Source: Igneacidithiobacillus copahuensis (GTDB taxonomy: Bacteria > Pseudomonadota > Gammaproteobacteria > Acidithiobacillales > Acidithiobacillaceae). Taken from it: a stretch of DNA of 64,000 bases. Position 1 is the first letter of the stretch. Each line of letters starts with the position of its first letter. The stretch covers positions 1 through 64,000 of the forward strand of contig NZ_JAAXYO010000036.1 in assembly GCF_018854015.1 (NCBI RefSeq). The letters are read 5' to 3'. Made by a program: the position numbers and the translations under genes. Shown here piece after piece: positions 32,813 through 41,246 of this stretch. The notes under the pieces were generated by a model. The model was not told where the DNA came from, ran no database searches, and was given only the letters and a program-made list of their open reading frames with translations.

Positions 32813-34310
32813 AGAATTACTGATCAACGTCACCCCACAGGAAATTCGTGTTGCCCTGGTCGACAACGGCGTGCTGCAGGAACTGCAGGTAGAACGCAGC
32901 GGCCATCGCGGTCTGGTGGGGAACATCTACAAGGGCATCGTGCGGCGGGTGCTGCCCGGCATGCAGGCGGCGTTCATCGATGTCGGCCTGGAACGCACCG
33001 CCTTTTTACACGCTGCCGATATCCAGGGAGCAGAAAGCGAGGAGGAACTGCAACAGGAAGGGGAGACGGATATCGAAACGCGAAACATCCATGCCCATGA
33101 TTTGCGCAGCGTTTCGACCCTCCTGCATGAGGGGCAGGAAATCCTCGTGCAGGTAATCAAGGATCCCCTCGGCAGCAAGGGTGCGCGTCTATCGACCCGC
33201 ATAACCCTGCCTGGGCGCTATCTGGTGTACATGCCCTACTCACCGCGCATTGGTGTCTCGAGCCGCATCGAGTCACCGGAGGAGCGGAGTCGTCTGAAGG
33301 AGTTGCTGAAGTCCCTGCTGCCGGAAGAGGAGGCCGGAGGTTTTATCATCCGCACCCTCGCCGAGGGCGTGGGTGCCGAAGATTTTGAGAGCGATCTCAA
33401 ATTCTTGCAGCGACTCTGGCAAAACGTCCGCGAGGATCTCGGTCAGAGTCGGGCACCGCAGCTCATCCACGCCGACCTCAACCTCGCCCTGCGCGTCATG
33501 CGCGACGTCATGTCCGACAACATCCAGCGGGTACGCATCGATAGCCGCGAGGCCTATGAAGCGGCGCGACAATTTTGCCGGGAAGTCATCCCCGAGGTTA
33601 CCGATCGTATCGAGCATTACGCTGGCGAGCGGCCCATCTTTGACCTCTATAATGTCGAGGATGAGATCGAACACGCCCTGGAAAGTCGCGTGACCCTGAA
33701 GTCCGGTGCCTATCTGATCATCGATCAGACCGAGGCACTGACCACCGTCGACGTAAATACCGGCGCTTTTGTCGGTCGGCGCAATCAGGAAGAAACCATT
33801 CTCAAGACCAACCTGGAGGCCGCGGCCGCCATTGCCCGCCAACTGCGGCTGCGCAATATCGGTGGTATGGTGATCATCGATTTCATCGATATGGACAATG
33901 AGGAGCACAAGCGCCGCGTCCATCGCACCCTGGAAAAGGCCCTGCAGGCTGACCGCACGCGCTGCACCATTACCCAGATTTCTGCCTTGGGACTGGTGGA
34001 GATGACGCGCAAACGGACCCGCGAGAGCCTGCGGCAGATCCTCTGTGAGCCCTGTCCCTACTGCCAGGGACGTGGTTTCCTCAAGACTGCCGAAACGCTC
34101 TGCTACGAAATTCTGCGCGAGATCGTACGCGAGACCCGTGCCTATCCCGCCGAGCGCTTCATCGTCCTGGCCTCACCGCAGGTGGTCGATAAACTGCTAG
34201 ACGAAGAGAGCACCAGCCTCGCCGCCCTGGAGGAGTTCATCGGCCGGCCGATCAAGGTCCAGGCCGAGAGCACCTACACCCAGGAACAGTACGACATCGT
34301 TTTTCTCTAG
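32805..34310 (+). CDS. rng: Ribonuclease G
   Basis: An endoribonuclease that matures 16S rRNA 5' ends and decays some mRNAs. The 501-residue length fits RNase G rather than RNase E, which has a long tail. Domains are an N-terminal S1 with GNIYKGIVRRVLPGMQAAFIDVG, the RNase H-like and DNase I-like catalytic region with TVDVNTGAFVGRRNQEETILKTN, and the zinc-link CEPCPYC. Its stop codon shares the CTAG at 34307-34310 with the convergent ComEA-like gene. Confidence 0.93.
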   Translation: MSEELLINVTPQEIRVALVDNGVLQELQVERSGHRGLVGNIYKGIVRRVLPGMQAAFIDVGLERTAFLHAADIQGAESEEELQQEGETDIETRNIHAHDLRSVSTLLHEGQEILVQVIKDPLGSKGARLSTRITLPGRYLVYMPYSPRIGVSSRIESPEERSRLKELLKSLLPEEEAGGFIIRTLAEGVGAEDFESDLKFLQRLWQNVREDLGQSRAPQLIHADLNLALRVMRDVMSDNIQRVRIDSREAYEAARQFCREVIPEVTDRIEHYAGERPIFDLYNVEDEIEHALESRVTLKSGAYLIIDQTEALTTVDVNTGAFVGRRNQEETILKTNLEAAAAIARQLRLRNIGGMVIIDFIDMDNEEHKRRVHRTLEKALQADRTRCTITQISALGLVEMTRKRTRESLRQILCEPCPYCQGRGFLKTAETLCYEILREIVRETRAYPAERFIVLASPQVVDKLLDEESTSLAALEEFIGRPIKVQAESTYTQEQYDIVFL

Positions 34311-34579
34311 TTGCCGACTTGCAAACGGTAACGCAACCGTAGCGCCAGCTTTTCGCCCAGCACTGCCGCAACGCCCATGGGACTGACGAAAGGGCCATGC
34401 TCCGCGCGGTATTGGAGCAGGGCCTCGGCGCGCTTCTTGCCCACGCCCTTGAGGCAGCGGAAGCCATCGAAATCCGCCGTGTTGATGTTGATCTGCTCTG
34501 GGCAGTCCAGTTTTTCCCGCGCCTCGGCAGAACCGAGGAAGCACAGGCTCAAGAGCAGAAAGACGAAGGGCGAGCGCAT
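34307..34579 (-). CDS. ComEA-like helix-hairpin-helix protein, exported
   Basis: A 90-residue protein with a signal peptide (FVFLLLSLCFLGSAEA) and one helix-hairpin-helix DNA-binding unit: INTADFDGFRCLKGVGKKRAEALLQYR. In competent bacteria ComEA binds incoming DNA in the periplasm. Here it is short and has no other competence genes beside it, so a DNA-uptake role is possible but not shown. The start at 34579 gives the signal peptide. The last base of its stop codon overlaps the rng stop. Confidence 0.8.
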   Translation of the reverse strand: MRSPFVFLLLSLCFLGSAEAREKLDCPEQININTADFDGFRCLKGVGKKRAEALLQYRAEHGPFVSPMGVAAVLGEKLALRLRYRLQVGN

Positions 34580-34586
34580 GCCGAAC

Positions 34587-34976
34587 TCAGAGAGCGGCGC
34601 GGATCTTGGCCCCCATGGCGGTACGCTCTTCCGCGCTGCTCTCGCGCGCGAGGGCAAAGTTGAGATCGCTGATGGCGGTCATCGGGATCAGGTGCACATG
34701 CGTATGCGGCACCTCCAGACCAGCCACCATCACCCCCACGCGCAGACAGCCGGTAGCCTGTTCCAGGGCCGGCACAATCCGCTTGGCAAACGGCAAAAGA
34801 CCGGCCAGGGTGGCGTCGTCCAGAGTGAAGATATAGTCGTGCTCGATCTTGGGAATCACCAAGGTATGGCCGGGACGGATCGGACGAATATCGAGAAAGG
34901 CCAGGTACTGATCGTCTTCGAAGATTTTTTCGGCGGGAATCTCGCCACGGATGATCTTGGTAAACAAGGTGGTCAT
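34587..34976 (-). CDS. HIT-family nucleotide-binding protein (HinT-like)
   Basis: A 129-residue purine nucleoside phosphoramidase-type protein. The catalytic histidine triad is HTHVHL (residues about 94-99). The beginning FTKIIRGEIPAEKIFEDDQYLAFLDI and HTLVIPK follow the family. It is located seven bases before the ComEA-like gene on the same strand and ten bases after hemL, so probably co-transcribed with hemL. The native substrate is unknown for most bacterial members. Confidence 0.9.
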   Translation of the reverse strand: MTTLFTKIIRGEIPAEKIFEDDQYLAFLDIRPIRPGHTLVIPKIEHDYIFTLDDATLAGLLPFAKRIVPALEQATGCLRVGVMVAGLEVPHTHVHLIPMTAISDLNFALARESSAEERTAMGAKIRAAL

Positions 34977-34985
34977 GGAGGGCTC

Positions 34986-36263
34986 CTATAGTTGCTGCAG
35001 CGCCTTGCGTGCGGCGCTGATGGTGGTGTCGATAATGGCGTCGTCATGCGCGGCGGAGAGAAAACCCGCCTCGTAGGCGCTGGGGGCAAGATAGACGCCT
35101 TCCGCCAGGAGGAAGTGGAAGAAACGCCCATAGCGCTCCTTGTCAGCACCCATGACATCTTGGAAAGATTGCACTGGCCCTTCCCTAAAGAACAGTCCCA
35201 GCATACCCGGTACCTGGGTAATGAAAAGAGGGACTTCCGCCTCCGCTGCCACGCGTGCCAAGCCACTGCAGAACTTTTCCGTCTGCTGCGCCAGACGCTG
35301 GTGGAAACCTGGCTCCTGCAGCAGTTGCAGGGTACGCAAGCCGGCCGCCATCGCCAGCGGATTGCCAGCCAAGGTCCCGGCCTGATAGACCGGCCCATTG
35401 GGCGCCAAGGTCTCCATGATCTTGCGACTGCCACCCACGGCGCCTACTGGCAAGCCGCCGCCGATGATCTTGCCAAGGGTGGTGATGTCCGGCCGAATGC
35501 CGTAGAGCTCCTGCGCGCCACCGGGGGCGACGCGGAAGCCCGTCATTACCTCATCCAGAATCAACAGGCTACCATGGGTATCGCAGAGGCTGCGCAGACC
35601 CTCCAGGAAACCTGGCAGCGGCGGCACACAGCCCATGTTGCCAGCAATCGGCTCGACGATGATCGTGGCAATCTGGTCCCCCTGCTCGCGCATCACCGCC
35701 GCGACGGCATCGAGGTCGTTGTAGGGCAGGACCAGCGTCGCGCGGGTCAACTCTACCGGCACGCCGGCGCTGGAGGGTTGCCCCAGGGTAAGGGCCCCGG
35801 ATCCCGCCTTCACCAACAGACTGTCGCTGTGCCCGTGGTAATTGCCCTCGAACTTGATGATCCGTTCCCGTCCGGTATACCCGCGTGCCAGACGAATGGC
35901 CGTCATCACCGCCTCGGTGCCGCTGCAGGTCATGCGCAGCATCTCGATATTGGGCATCAGGGTGCAGACGGTTTCCGCCAGTTCCAGCTCGATCGCCGTC
36001 GGTGCCCCGAAACTCAGGCCTTTCTGCATCTCTGCGGCCACTGCAGCCAGGATTTCCGGGTGCGCGTGACCATGGATCATCGGTCCCCACGAACCGACGT
36101 AGTCGATGTAGCGCCGCCCCTCCACGTCCCAAAGGTAGGCGCCTTCGGCGCGCTCGATGAACAGGGGATCGCCACCCACGCCACGAAAGGCGCGCACGGG
36201 CGAATTGACTCCGCCGGGGATGCGGCGTTGCGAAGCGGAAAAAAGCTCGGCGTTACTGGTCAT
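34986..36263 (-). CDS. hemL: Glutamate-1-semialdehyde 2,1-aminomutase
   Basis: Converts glutamate-1-semialdehyde to 5-aminolevulinate in the C5 route to heme. The 425-residue PLP enzyme shows PGGVNSPVRAF at the N-terminus, RMTCSGTEAVMTAIRLARG, YHGHSD, and TTLGKIIGGGLPVGA with the PLP-binding lysine. GAGGAGAC precedes ATG 36263, so that start is chosen over an ATG at 36413 inside thiE. Its 5' end overlaps thiE by eleven bases. Confidence 0.95.
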   Translation of the reverse strand: MTSNAELFSASQRRIPGGVNSPVRAFRGVGGDPLFIERAEGAYLWDVEGRRYIDYVGSWGPMIHGHAHPEILAAVAAEMQKGLSFGAPTAIELELAETVCTLMPNIEMLRMTCSGTEAVMTAIRLARGYTGRERIIKFEGNYHGHSDSLLVKAGSGALTLGQPSSAGVPVELTRATLVLPYNDLDAVAAVMREQGDQIATIIVEPIAGNMGCVPPLPGFLEGLRSLCDTHGSLLILDEVMTGFRVAPGGAQELYGIRPDITTLGKIIGGGLPVGAVGGSRKIMETLAPNGPVYQAGTLAGNPLAMAAGLRTLQLLQEPGFHQRLAQQTEKFCSGLARVAAEAEVPLFITQVPGMLGLFFREGPVQSFQDVMGADKERYGRFFHFLLAEGVYLAPSAYEAGFLSAAHDDAIIDTTISAARKALQQL

Positions 36264-36906
36264 GATGTCTCCTCGCTTTGCCTGAGAAAAGGCCTTGCAG
36301 ACGCTGGGTAGCGGCCGCAACATCGCCTGCCCCAAAGAGGGCAGAGATGACGGCGGCGGCATCGGCACCGGCTGCCGCAACCTCCGCCATAGTATCCTGC
36401 GTGATGCCGCCAATGGCTACCAGGGGCAGGCCCAGGGGCCGCGCGGCACGAAATAGAGAAAGATCGGCGCGGCGCGCCTTGGGCTTGGTCGGAGAGGGAT
36501 ACACCGAGCCAAAGGCGAGATAGTCGGCGCCGGCGGCAACGAGCCTGCGAGCACGCTCCAGATCGTTGTAACAGGACACGCCAATCAGGACCTCCGGCCC
36601 CAGCAAGGTACGCAAGTCGTTTATCCCTGGGTCCTCCTCCCCCACATGGATCGCGCTCGCGCCAATCTTTCGCGTGAGCTCGGGATCGTCATTGATGACC
36701 AGCAATGCGTCGTAGGAGCGACAAAGCGCCAGCAGGGCGGCAGCCTCCTGTACCCGCCGCCCATCCTCCTGCGTCTTGTCCCGATACTGCAGCAGGCGTA
36801 GTCCCGCACGCAGGGCGATCTCCGTCGTTTCCAGTAGCGCTTCGCCCTGCAGACGGCCATCGGTAATGCCGTAGAGGCCGCATATCCGCTCCCGTTGCCG
36901 CTTCAT
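36253..36906 (-). CDS. thiE: Thiamine-phosphate synthase
   Basis: Couples HMP pyrophosphate and thiazole phosphate into thiamine phosphate. The 217-residue TIM barrel carries GLYGITD, LLQYRDK, LLVINDDPELTRKIGASAIHVGEED and FGSVYPSPTKPKA. The ATG at 36906 overlaps the thiD stop by four bases, which fixes the start. It is followed by hemL. No TPP riboswitch was seen upstream of thiD. Confidence 0.93.
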   Translation of the reverse strand: MKRQRERICGLYGITDGRLQGEALLETTEIALRAGLRLLQYRDKTQEDGRRVQEAAALLALCRSYDALLVINDDPELTRKIGASAIHVGEEDPGINDLRTLLGPEVLIGVSCYNDLERARRLVAAGADYLAFGSVYPSPTKPKARRADLSLFRAARPLGLPLVAIGGITQDTMAEVAAAGADAAAVISALFGAGDVAAATQRLQGLFSGKARRHHDQ

Positions 36907-37688
36907 GGTCGCGCCGCCCAGCGGTCGAGGAAGAATTGGCCGTGTCCTGCCCGATAGGCCTTTGCGACCGCCGCATGGGTAAAGGCGAGGCTGCTGGCCA
37001 CGGCGTCGGGTACCGACTGCCCGTAGGCCAGGCCCGCAGCGATTGCGGTAGAGAGGGTGCAACCCGTGCCATGATAGCTACCTGGCAGTCGCGGCTGGGG
37101 GTAGCGGCCGGCGAGCGTGCCGCGCTGATACAGGCGATTGTCGAGCTGCGCGGCGGCACCGTGACCATCGCTGATCAGAAGCCAGTCGCCCGGCCATGCG
37201 CACGCGGCCCCGTCCGCCGTGTCCGCTCCGGTCAACTGCAATGCCTCGGGAAGGTTGGGGGTGGCAATCCGCGCCAAGGGCAGGAGTTCTTCGCGCAGGA
37301 AATCCCGCAAGGCAGCGTCGGCCAGCTCCTGGCCGCCACCGGCACGCCAGATCGGATCGATCACCAGGGGCAGATCACACCGAACGAGAAGAAAATCGCG
37401 CAGCATTTTCGCCATAGGTAATGAGCCAATGAGGCCGATCTTGACCACGGCAACAGAAAAGTCTGCCAGCAGGGTCTCCAGTTGGGCACGCGTGTCGGCA
37501 GCATCCAGGGTCTGCACCCGCAGCACGCCGTGCGAGTCCTGTACCGTCCAGGCTGTCAGGGCGGTACAGACGTGCACGCCCAGGGCCGCCCCCGTCAGCA
37601 GGTCTGCCTGCAAGCCTGCTCCCGAGCTCGGGTCAGCGCCAGCAATACTGAGGACAACGGGGCGAGAGGGAGGGGCTGGACAGGACAT
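36903..37688 (-). CDS. thiD: Hydroxymethylpyrimidine/phosphomethylpyrimidine kinase
   Basis: Phosphorylates HMP and HMP-phosphate to supply ThiE. The 261-residue ribokinase-fold protein has AGADPSSGAGLQADL at the N-terminus, VIDPIWRAGGG and the anion-hole motif GTGCTLSTAIAAGLA. It leads the thiD-thiE-hemL-hit-comEA string on the minus strand and is divergent from the membrane cytochrome gene with 62 bases between starts. Confidence 0.93.
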   Translation of the reverse strand: MSCPAPPSRPVVLSIAGADPSSGAGLQADLLTGAALGVHVCTALTAWTVQDSHGVLRVQTLDAADTRAQLETLLADFSVAVVKIGLIGSLPMAKMLRDFLLVRCDLPLVIDPIWRAGGGQELADAALRDFLREELLPLARIATPNLPEALQLTGADTADGAACAWPGDWLLISDGHGAAAQLDNRLYQRGTLAGRYPQPRLPGSYHGTGCTLSTAIAAGLAYGQSVPDAVASSLAFTHAAVAKAYRAGHGQFFLDRWAARP

Positions 37689-37750
37689 GGGCCTCGGCAG
37701 GATATTTGCTAGCCATCGTTGGTGAAAAGCAAAAAAGGGAGGGTTTCACG

Positions 37751-38482
37751 ATGCGGCAATTGCCGGAACTGAGTATAGCAGAAAAATTGGTCCATACCGG
37801 CTTCATATTTTTGGTCGGTTTGGGACTACTGGTAGCGGAGGCCTACGTCTACGTTACGGTAGGTGGCAAGCAGGGACTGACCGTCCAGGCGGTGACCCAG
37901 CACTATTATGGCAACCGCAGCTCTTCGACCATACAGTCGGTTTTACCGCGGATGATGGGCTTTGCCGGGATGCCGGCCAGCGAACAGCCGAAGATGACTG
38001 AGGCCATCAATCACTGGATTGCCAATGGCGAGAGCCAGCAGGAGTACGTAAGCAGCGTCAAGCCTCTGATCGACGGCAACTGCCTGAAATGCCACAGTGT
38101 TGCGATGAGTAAGGTCCTGCACAACCCGCCGCTGGCGAGCTATGACGACGTGAAGAAAGTAGCGCAGGTCGATACCGGCATGAGCATCAATACCATGCTG
38201 CTCAACGGCATGATCCATCTCACTATGCTGGGAGTGATCTTCTGGATTGCCGGCTGGATCTTCAGCAAGGCCCGTTTTCCGGCAGCACCGAAATACGTGC
38301 TGATCATCCTGCCCTTCATTGCCATGACCGTCGATTTCGCCGGCTGGTTTCTCACCCATCAGAACCCCGCTTTCGTCTGGTTGGTATTGATAGGCGGTGC
38401 TCTCTCCTGCCCCATCGCGCTGCTGGAGATGTTCTTGAGCCTGATCCAGCTCTGGCTGCTCAAGCCCAGACTTGCGGCCTGA
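37751..38482 (+). CDS. Membrane protein with one c-type heme motif (CxxCH), family not recognised
   Basis: A 243-residue inner-membrane protein with a helix at 14-37, a domain of about 110 residues holding CLKCH at 111-115, and three helices at about 150-172, 181-202 and 206-236. The CxxCH implies covalent heme c, so the loop should be periplasmic. His155 in the second helix could be a heme ligand. It is probably an electron-transfer or quinol-linked protein, but I do not recognise its family. A GGGAGG ribosome site precedes ATG 37751. A terminator follows, so it is monocistronic. Confidence 0.75.
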   Translation: MRQLPELSIAEKLVHTGFIFLVGLGLLVAEAYVYVTVGGKQGLTVQAVTQHYYGNRSSSTIQSVLPRMMGFAGMPASEQPKMTEAINHWIANGESQQEYVSSVKPLIDGNCLKCHSVAMSKVLHNPPLASYDDVKKVAQVDTGMSINTMLLNGMIHLTMLGVIFWIAGWIFSKARFPAAPKYVLIILPFIAMTVDFAGWFLTHQNPAFVWLVLIGGALSCPIALLEMFLSLIQLWLLKPRLAA

Positions 38483-38506
38483 CACACGACGTATCTTTCT
38501 TACCTC

Positions 38507-38529
38507 GCCCTCCTCTGGGAGGGCTTTTT
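38507..38529 (+). terminator. Rho-independent terminator after the membrane cytochrome
   Basis: GCCCTCC and GGAGGGC pair around a TCTG loop and are followed by five T residues. Confidence 0.9.
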
Positions 38530-38530
38530 C

Positions 38531-38665
38531 TTGTGGATAACTTTGTGGATGAAATCTGTATGGAGAGGCTGTCAACGATGGTTTTTTGACCGAGCGTCTT
38601 CATGTTACCAGTTTGTCATAAATATTTCTATTTATAACAATTAGATATAAAACATCTCGCAGAAA
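38531..38665. other. Candidate oriC element with DnaA boxes and AT-rich tract
   Basis: A perfect DnaA box TGTGGATAA lies at 38532-38540, and TGTGGATGA, one mismatch, at 38544-38552. An AT-rich stretch with few G or C runs from about 38607 to 38660, as expected of an unwinding element. It is 1 kb before dnaA, separated by the SDR gene. No coding frame is seen between 38530 and 38695. Function not tested. Confidence 0.45.
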
Positions 38666-38695
38666 TGTCTCAAAGAATGTTTCGCAAGCCAGCCA

Positions 38696-39511
38696 TTATT
38701 CCTTTGTGGAAAACGAATCCGAACGGCGTGGCTTGGATGCCAGGCGCTGCGGCCATAGCCGCTCGTAGAGGAAGCTCGGCATGATCCGTAAGAGCAGGCT
38801 CAAGCAAGCCATCTGCCAAGGCAACACGACGAAGCGCCGCCGCCGGTCGATACTGCGCCGCATCTGTTGTGCAGCGCGTTGTACATCCATGAGCCAAGGC
38901 ATGGGATAGGGATTTTCGGCGGTCATCGGGGTGTCAATGAAGCCCGGCGCAATGCAAGTGACCGAAATCCGCCGCGCGCGCAAATCTAAGCGCAGGCTCT
39001 CCAGATAGACCGCCACCCCGGCCTTGGACGCCGCATACGCGGCAGCACCGGGCAAGCCGCGAAAGCCCGCCACGCTGCCGATGCCCACCACCTGCGCCAG
39101 TGCAGGCAGATACGGCAAAAAGGCGCTGATACTGTAGTGCATGCCGAGAAGGTTGGTGCTAATGACCTCGGCAAATATCGCGCAATCTTCCGGCAACTCA
39201 GCGGCGCTCCCCACACTGATGCCGGCATTGGCGATCAGCAGCGCGACGGGGCCACGCCGCCGCGCAAAATCGCTGGCAATGCGCTGCAAGGCCGCGCTAT
39301 CGCGCACATCGACCGTTGCCAACTCGACCTCTGCTCCCGCCTGGCGCAGCTCGCTGGCGACTTGCGCCAGCGCTGCCTGGCGTCGGCCCAGAAGCAAAAA
39401 TAGTTGCCCAGGCTGGGCGTAGCAGCGTGCCAACGCGGCGCCGATACCGCTACCGGCGCCACTGATGACGATGGCACCGTCAGGTCGCCGGGACGCAGAA
39501 AAAGGGTTCAT
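38696..39511 (-). CDS. Short-chain dehydrogenase/reductase
   Basis: A 271-residue NAD(P)-dependent oxidoreductase of the SDR family. The cofactor loop is SGAGSGIGAALAR at residues 17-29, with LIANAGIS near 93 and the catalytic YAASK with Ser upstream (IGSVAG). The C-terminus carries a hydrophobic stretch (ACLSLLLRIMPSFLYERLW), as in SDRs that bind membranes or lipids. The substrate is unknown. It is divergent from dnaA. Confidence 0.88.
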   Translation of the reverse strand: MNPFSASRRPDGAIVISGAGSGIGAALARCYAQPGQLFLLLGRRQAALAQVASELRQAGAEVELATVDVRDSAALQRIASDFARRRGPVALLIANAGISVGSAAELPEDCAIFAEVISTNLLGMHYSISAFLPYLPALAQVVGIGSVAGFRGLPGAAAYAASKAGVAVYLESLRLDLRARRISVTCIAPGFIDTPMTAENPYPMPWLMDVQRAAQQMRRSIDRRRRFVVLPWQMACLSLLLRIMPSFLYERLWPQRLASKPRRSDSFSTKE

Positions 39512-39547
39512 GAAACAATCTCCTAAGTGCGGTCTTCCGGCGCTTCA

Positions 39548-39577
39548 CTGGCAGCCAAAAGGGCCATGGCGTATACT
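39548..39577 (+). promoter_or_regulatory. Candidate dnaA promoter
   Basis: A -10 box TATACT at 39572-39577 and a -35-like CTGGCA at 39548-39553 are 18 bases apart. The -35 match is weak. A start there would give a leader of about 70 bases. No DnaA box is evident in this region. Confidence 0.35.
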
Positions 39578-39655
39578 CCGGAGCAAGCAGTGGTGGCTAG
39601 CGTAGCGTGCCGAACGCTGCAGGGAAACGTATTCCGTACCTGTGACAAGGACCCC

Positions 39656-41005
39656 ATGAGTAACGAAACGGCAAGCCAGGATGGTGCAGCGCTATGGAGC
39701 GCCCTCAGCGTCCGCATGGAAATGTTGGTGTCCACCCAGCAGTACAATACTTGGCTGCGGCCTTTGCAGGCCGAATTGCACGCCGAAGAACTGTTGCTCC
39801 TGGCACCCAACAGCTTTGTCCGCGATCGCGTGCAGAATCATTACCGCGAACTGCTGGAAAAAGAGCTGAATGAAATCCTTCCGGGCTTGTGCTTGCGCGT
39901 TGCCCTGCAGCAGGCGCCTGCGCCCATCAGCGACGAAAGGCCAGCGAGCCAGCCGGAGCGTCGCGGACACGCTCATCATCTCAACGGTCATCATCTCAAT
40001 AACGGTTTTACCTTTCAGGCCTATGTCGAGGGTAAGTCGAACCAGCTCGCGGTAGCGGCAGCGCGCCAGGTGGCTGAACATCCGGGAAAATCCTACAATC
40101 CGCTGTACATCTATGGTGGCGTCGGTCTGGGCAAAACCCACCTGATGCATGCCGTGGGTAACGAAATCCTGCGTGCGAATCCGCAAGCCAAGATCCTGTA
40201 TATCAGCTCCGAGGGCTTCATCATGGACATGGTGCGCGCCCTCCAGCACAACAGCACCGCCGAATTCAAGCAGCGCTACCGTAAGCTCGATGCCCTCCTC
40301 ATCGACGATATCCAATTCTTCGCCAACAAGGACCGTACCCAGGAAGAATTTTTCCATACCTTCAATGCCCTCTTCGACGGCGGCAGTCAGATCATCATCA
40401 CCTGTGATCGTTATCCCAAAGAGGTCGAGGGCTTGGAAGAACGTCTGCAATCGCGCTTCGGTTGGGGCCTGACGGTGGCTATCGAACCCCACGATCTGGA
40501 AACGCGCATGGCCATCGTTTTATGTAAAGCGGAAGAAGCGGGGATCGAACTGCCCCAGGAAGTAGCTTTTTTCATTGCCGAGAAGATCCGCTCGCACGTG
40601 CGGGAGCTGGAAGGTGCGCTGCGGCGCGTCATCGCGCACGTCAATTTCACCCGCAAGCCCTACAGTGTCGAGACCGCGCGGGCGGCATTGCGCGATCTGA
40701 TCGACGTGCAAAAGCGCATGATCAGCCTCGACAACATCCAGAAAGTGGTCGCCGAGTACTTTCACATTCGTGGCTCGGAGATGCAGTCGAAGCGGCGCAG
40801 CCGCAACATCGCCCGCCCACGGCAGATGGCCATGGCCCTGACCAAGGAACTCACCTCACACAGCCTGCCGGAGATTGGCGATGCCTTTGGTGGTCGCGAC
40901 CACACCACGGTCCTGCATGCCTGTCGGCAGATCGAAAAACTGCGGCAGAGTGACCCTCAGGTTGCCGAGGACTACAACAATATCCTGCGGGTGCTGGGCG
41001 GATGA
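39656..41005 (+). CDS. dnaA: Chromosomal replication initiator protein DnaA
   Basis: Binds DnaA boxes and opens the origin. The 449-residue protein has domain I (to about 85), a linker that is His-rich (RRGHAHHLNGHHLNNG, near 100-115), the AAA+ domain with GGVGLGKTHLMHAVGNE (Walker A) and DALLIDDIQF (Walker B), and the C-terminal helix-turn-helix ending GGRDHTTVLHACRQIEKL. ATG 39656 follows AAGGA; an in-frame ATG at 39527 would add 43 unconserved residues. Confidence 0.95.
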   Translation: MSNETASQDGAALWSALSVRMEMLVSTQQYNTWLRPLQAELHAEELLLLAPNSFVRDRVQNHYRELLEKELNEILPGLCLRVALQQAPAPISDERPASQPERRGHAHHLNGHHLNNGFTFQAYVEGKSNQLAVAAARQVAEHPGKSYNPLYIYGGVGLGKTHLMHAVGNEILRANPQAKILYISSEGFIMDMVRALQHNSTAEFKQRYRKLDALLIDDIQFFANKDRTQEEFFHTFNALFDGGSQIIITCDRYPKEVEGLEERLQSRFGWGLTVAIEPHDLETRMAIVLCKAEEAGIELPQEVAFFIAEKIRSHVRELEGALRRVIAHVNFTRKPYSVETARAALRDLIDVQKRMISLDNIQKVVAEYFHIRGSEMQSKRRSRNIARPRQMAMALTKELTSHSLPEIGDAFGGRDHTTVLHACRQIEKLRQSDPQVAEDYNNILRVLGG

Positions 41006-41020
41006 GGCGCCGGAACAAGC

Positions 41021-41231
41021 TGTGGGTAACCCCCGGAACAAGTCCGGTACTGGCTTGGGGATGGAATCCGCACGGAAAATCATCCCCAAAGATACCGGCT
41101 TTTCCACAGGCTGTCCGTCCCTCCTGTCCCCCTGCATGGGGCATACTGATCAATAGGGTAAGCCTGTTATCCACAGGCAAAATTCCCCTTAATAATCACT
41201 ATAAGAAAAAGAAAGAAAATTTATTATTCTC
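41021..41231. other. dnaA-dnaN intergenic region with DnaA boxes, candidate oriC
   Basis: Perfect DnaA boxes TTTTCCACA at 41100-41108 and TTATCCACA at 41167-41175, plus TGTGGGTAA (one mismatch) at 41021-41029. An AT-rich stretch runs from about 41188 to 41231 just before dnaN. The 241-base gap between dnaA and dnaN is unusual in such compact DNA and is otherwise non-coding, consistent with an origin or part of one. Confidence 0.5.
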
Positions 41232-41246
41232 TTGGGAGACAACCCG

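Noticed and set aside
37689..37750. TPP riboswitch before thiD
   Set aside because: The 62-base gap between thiD and the divergent cytochrome gene is too short, and no CUGAGA-type element was seen.
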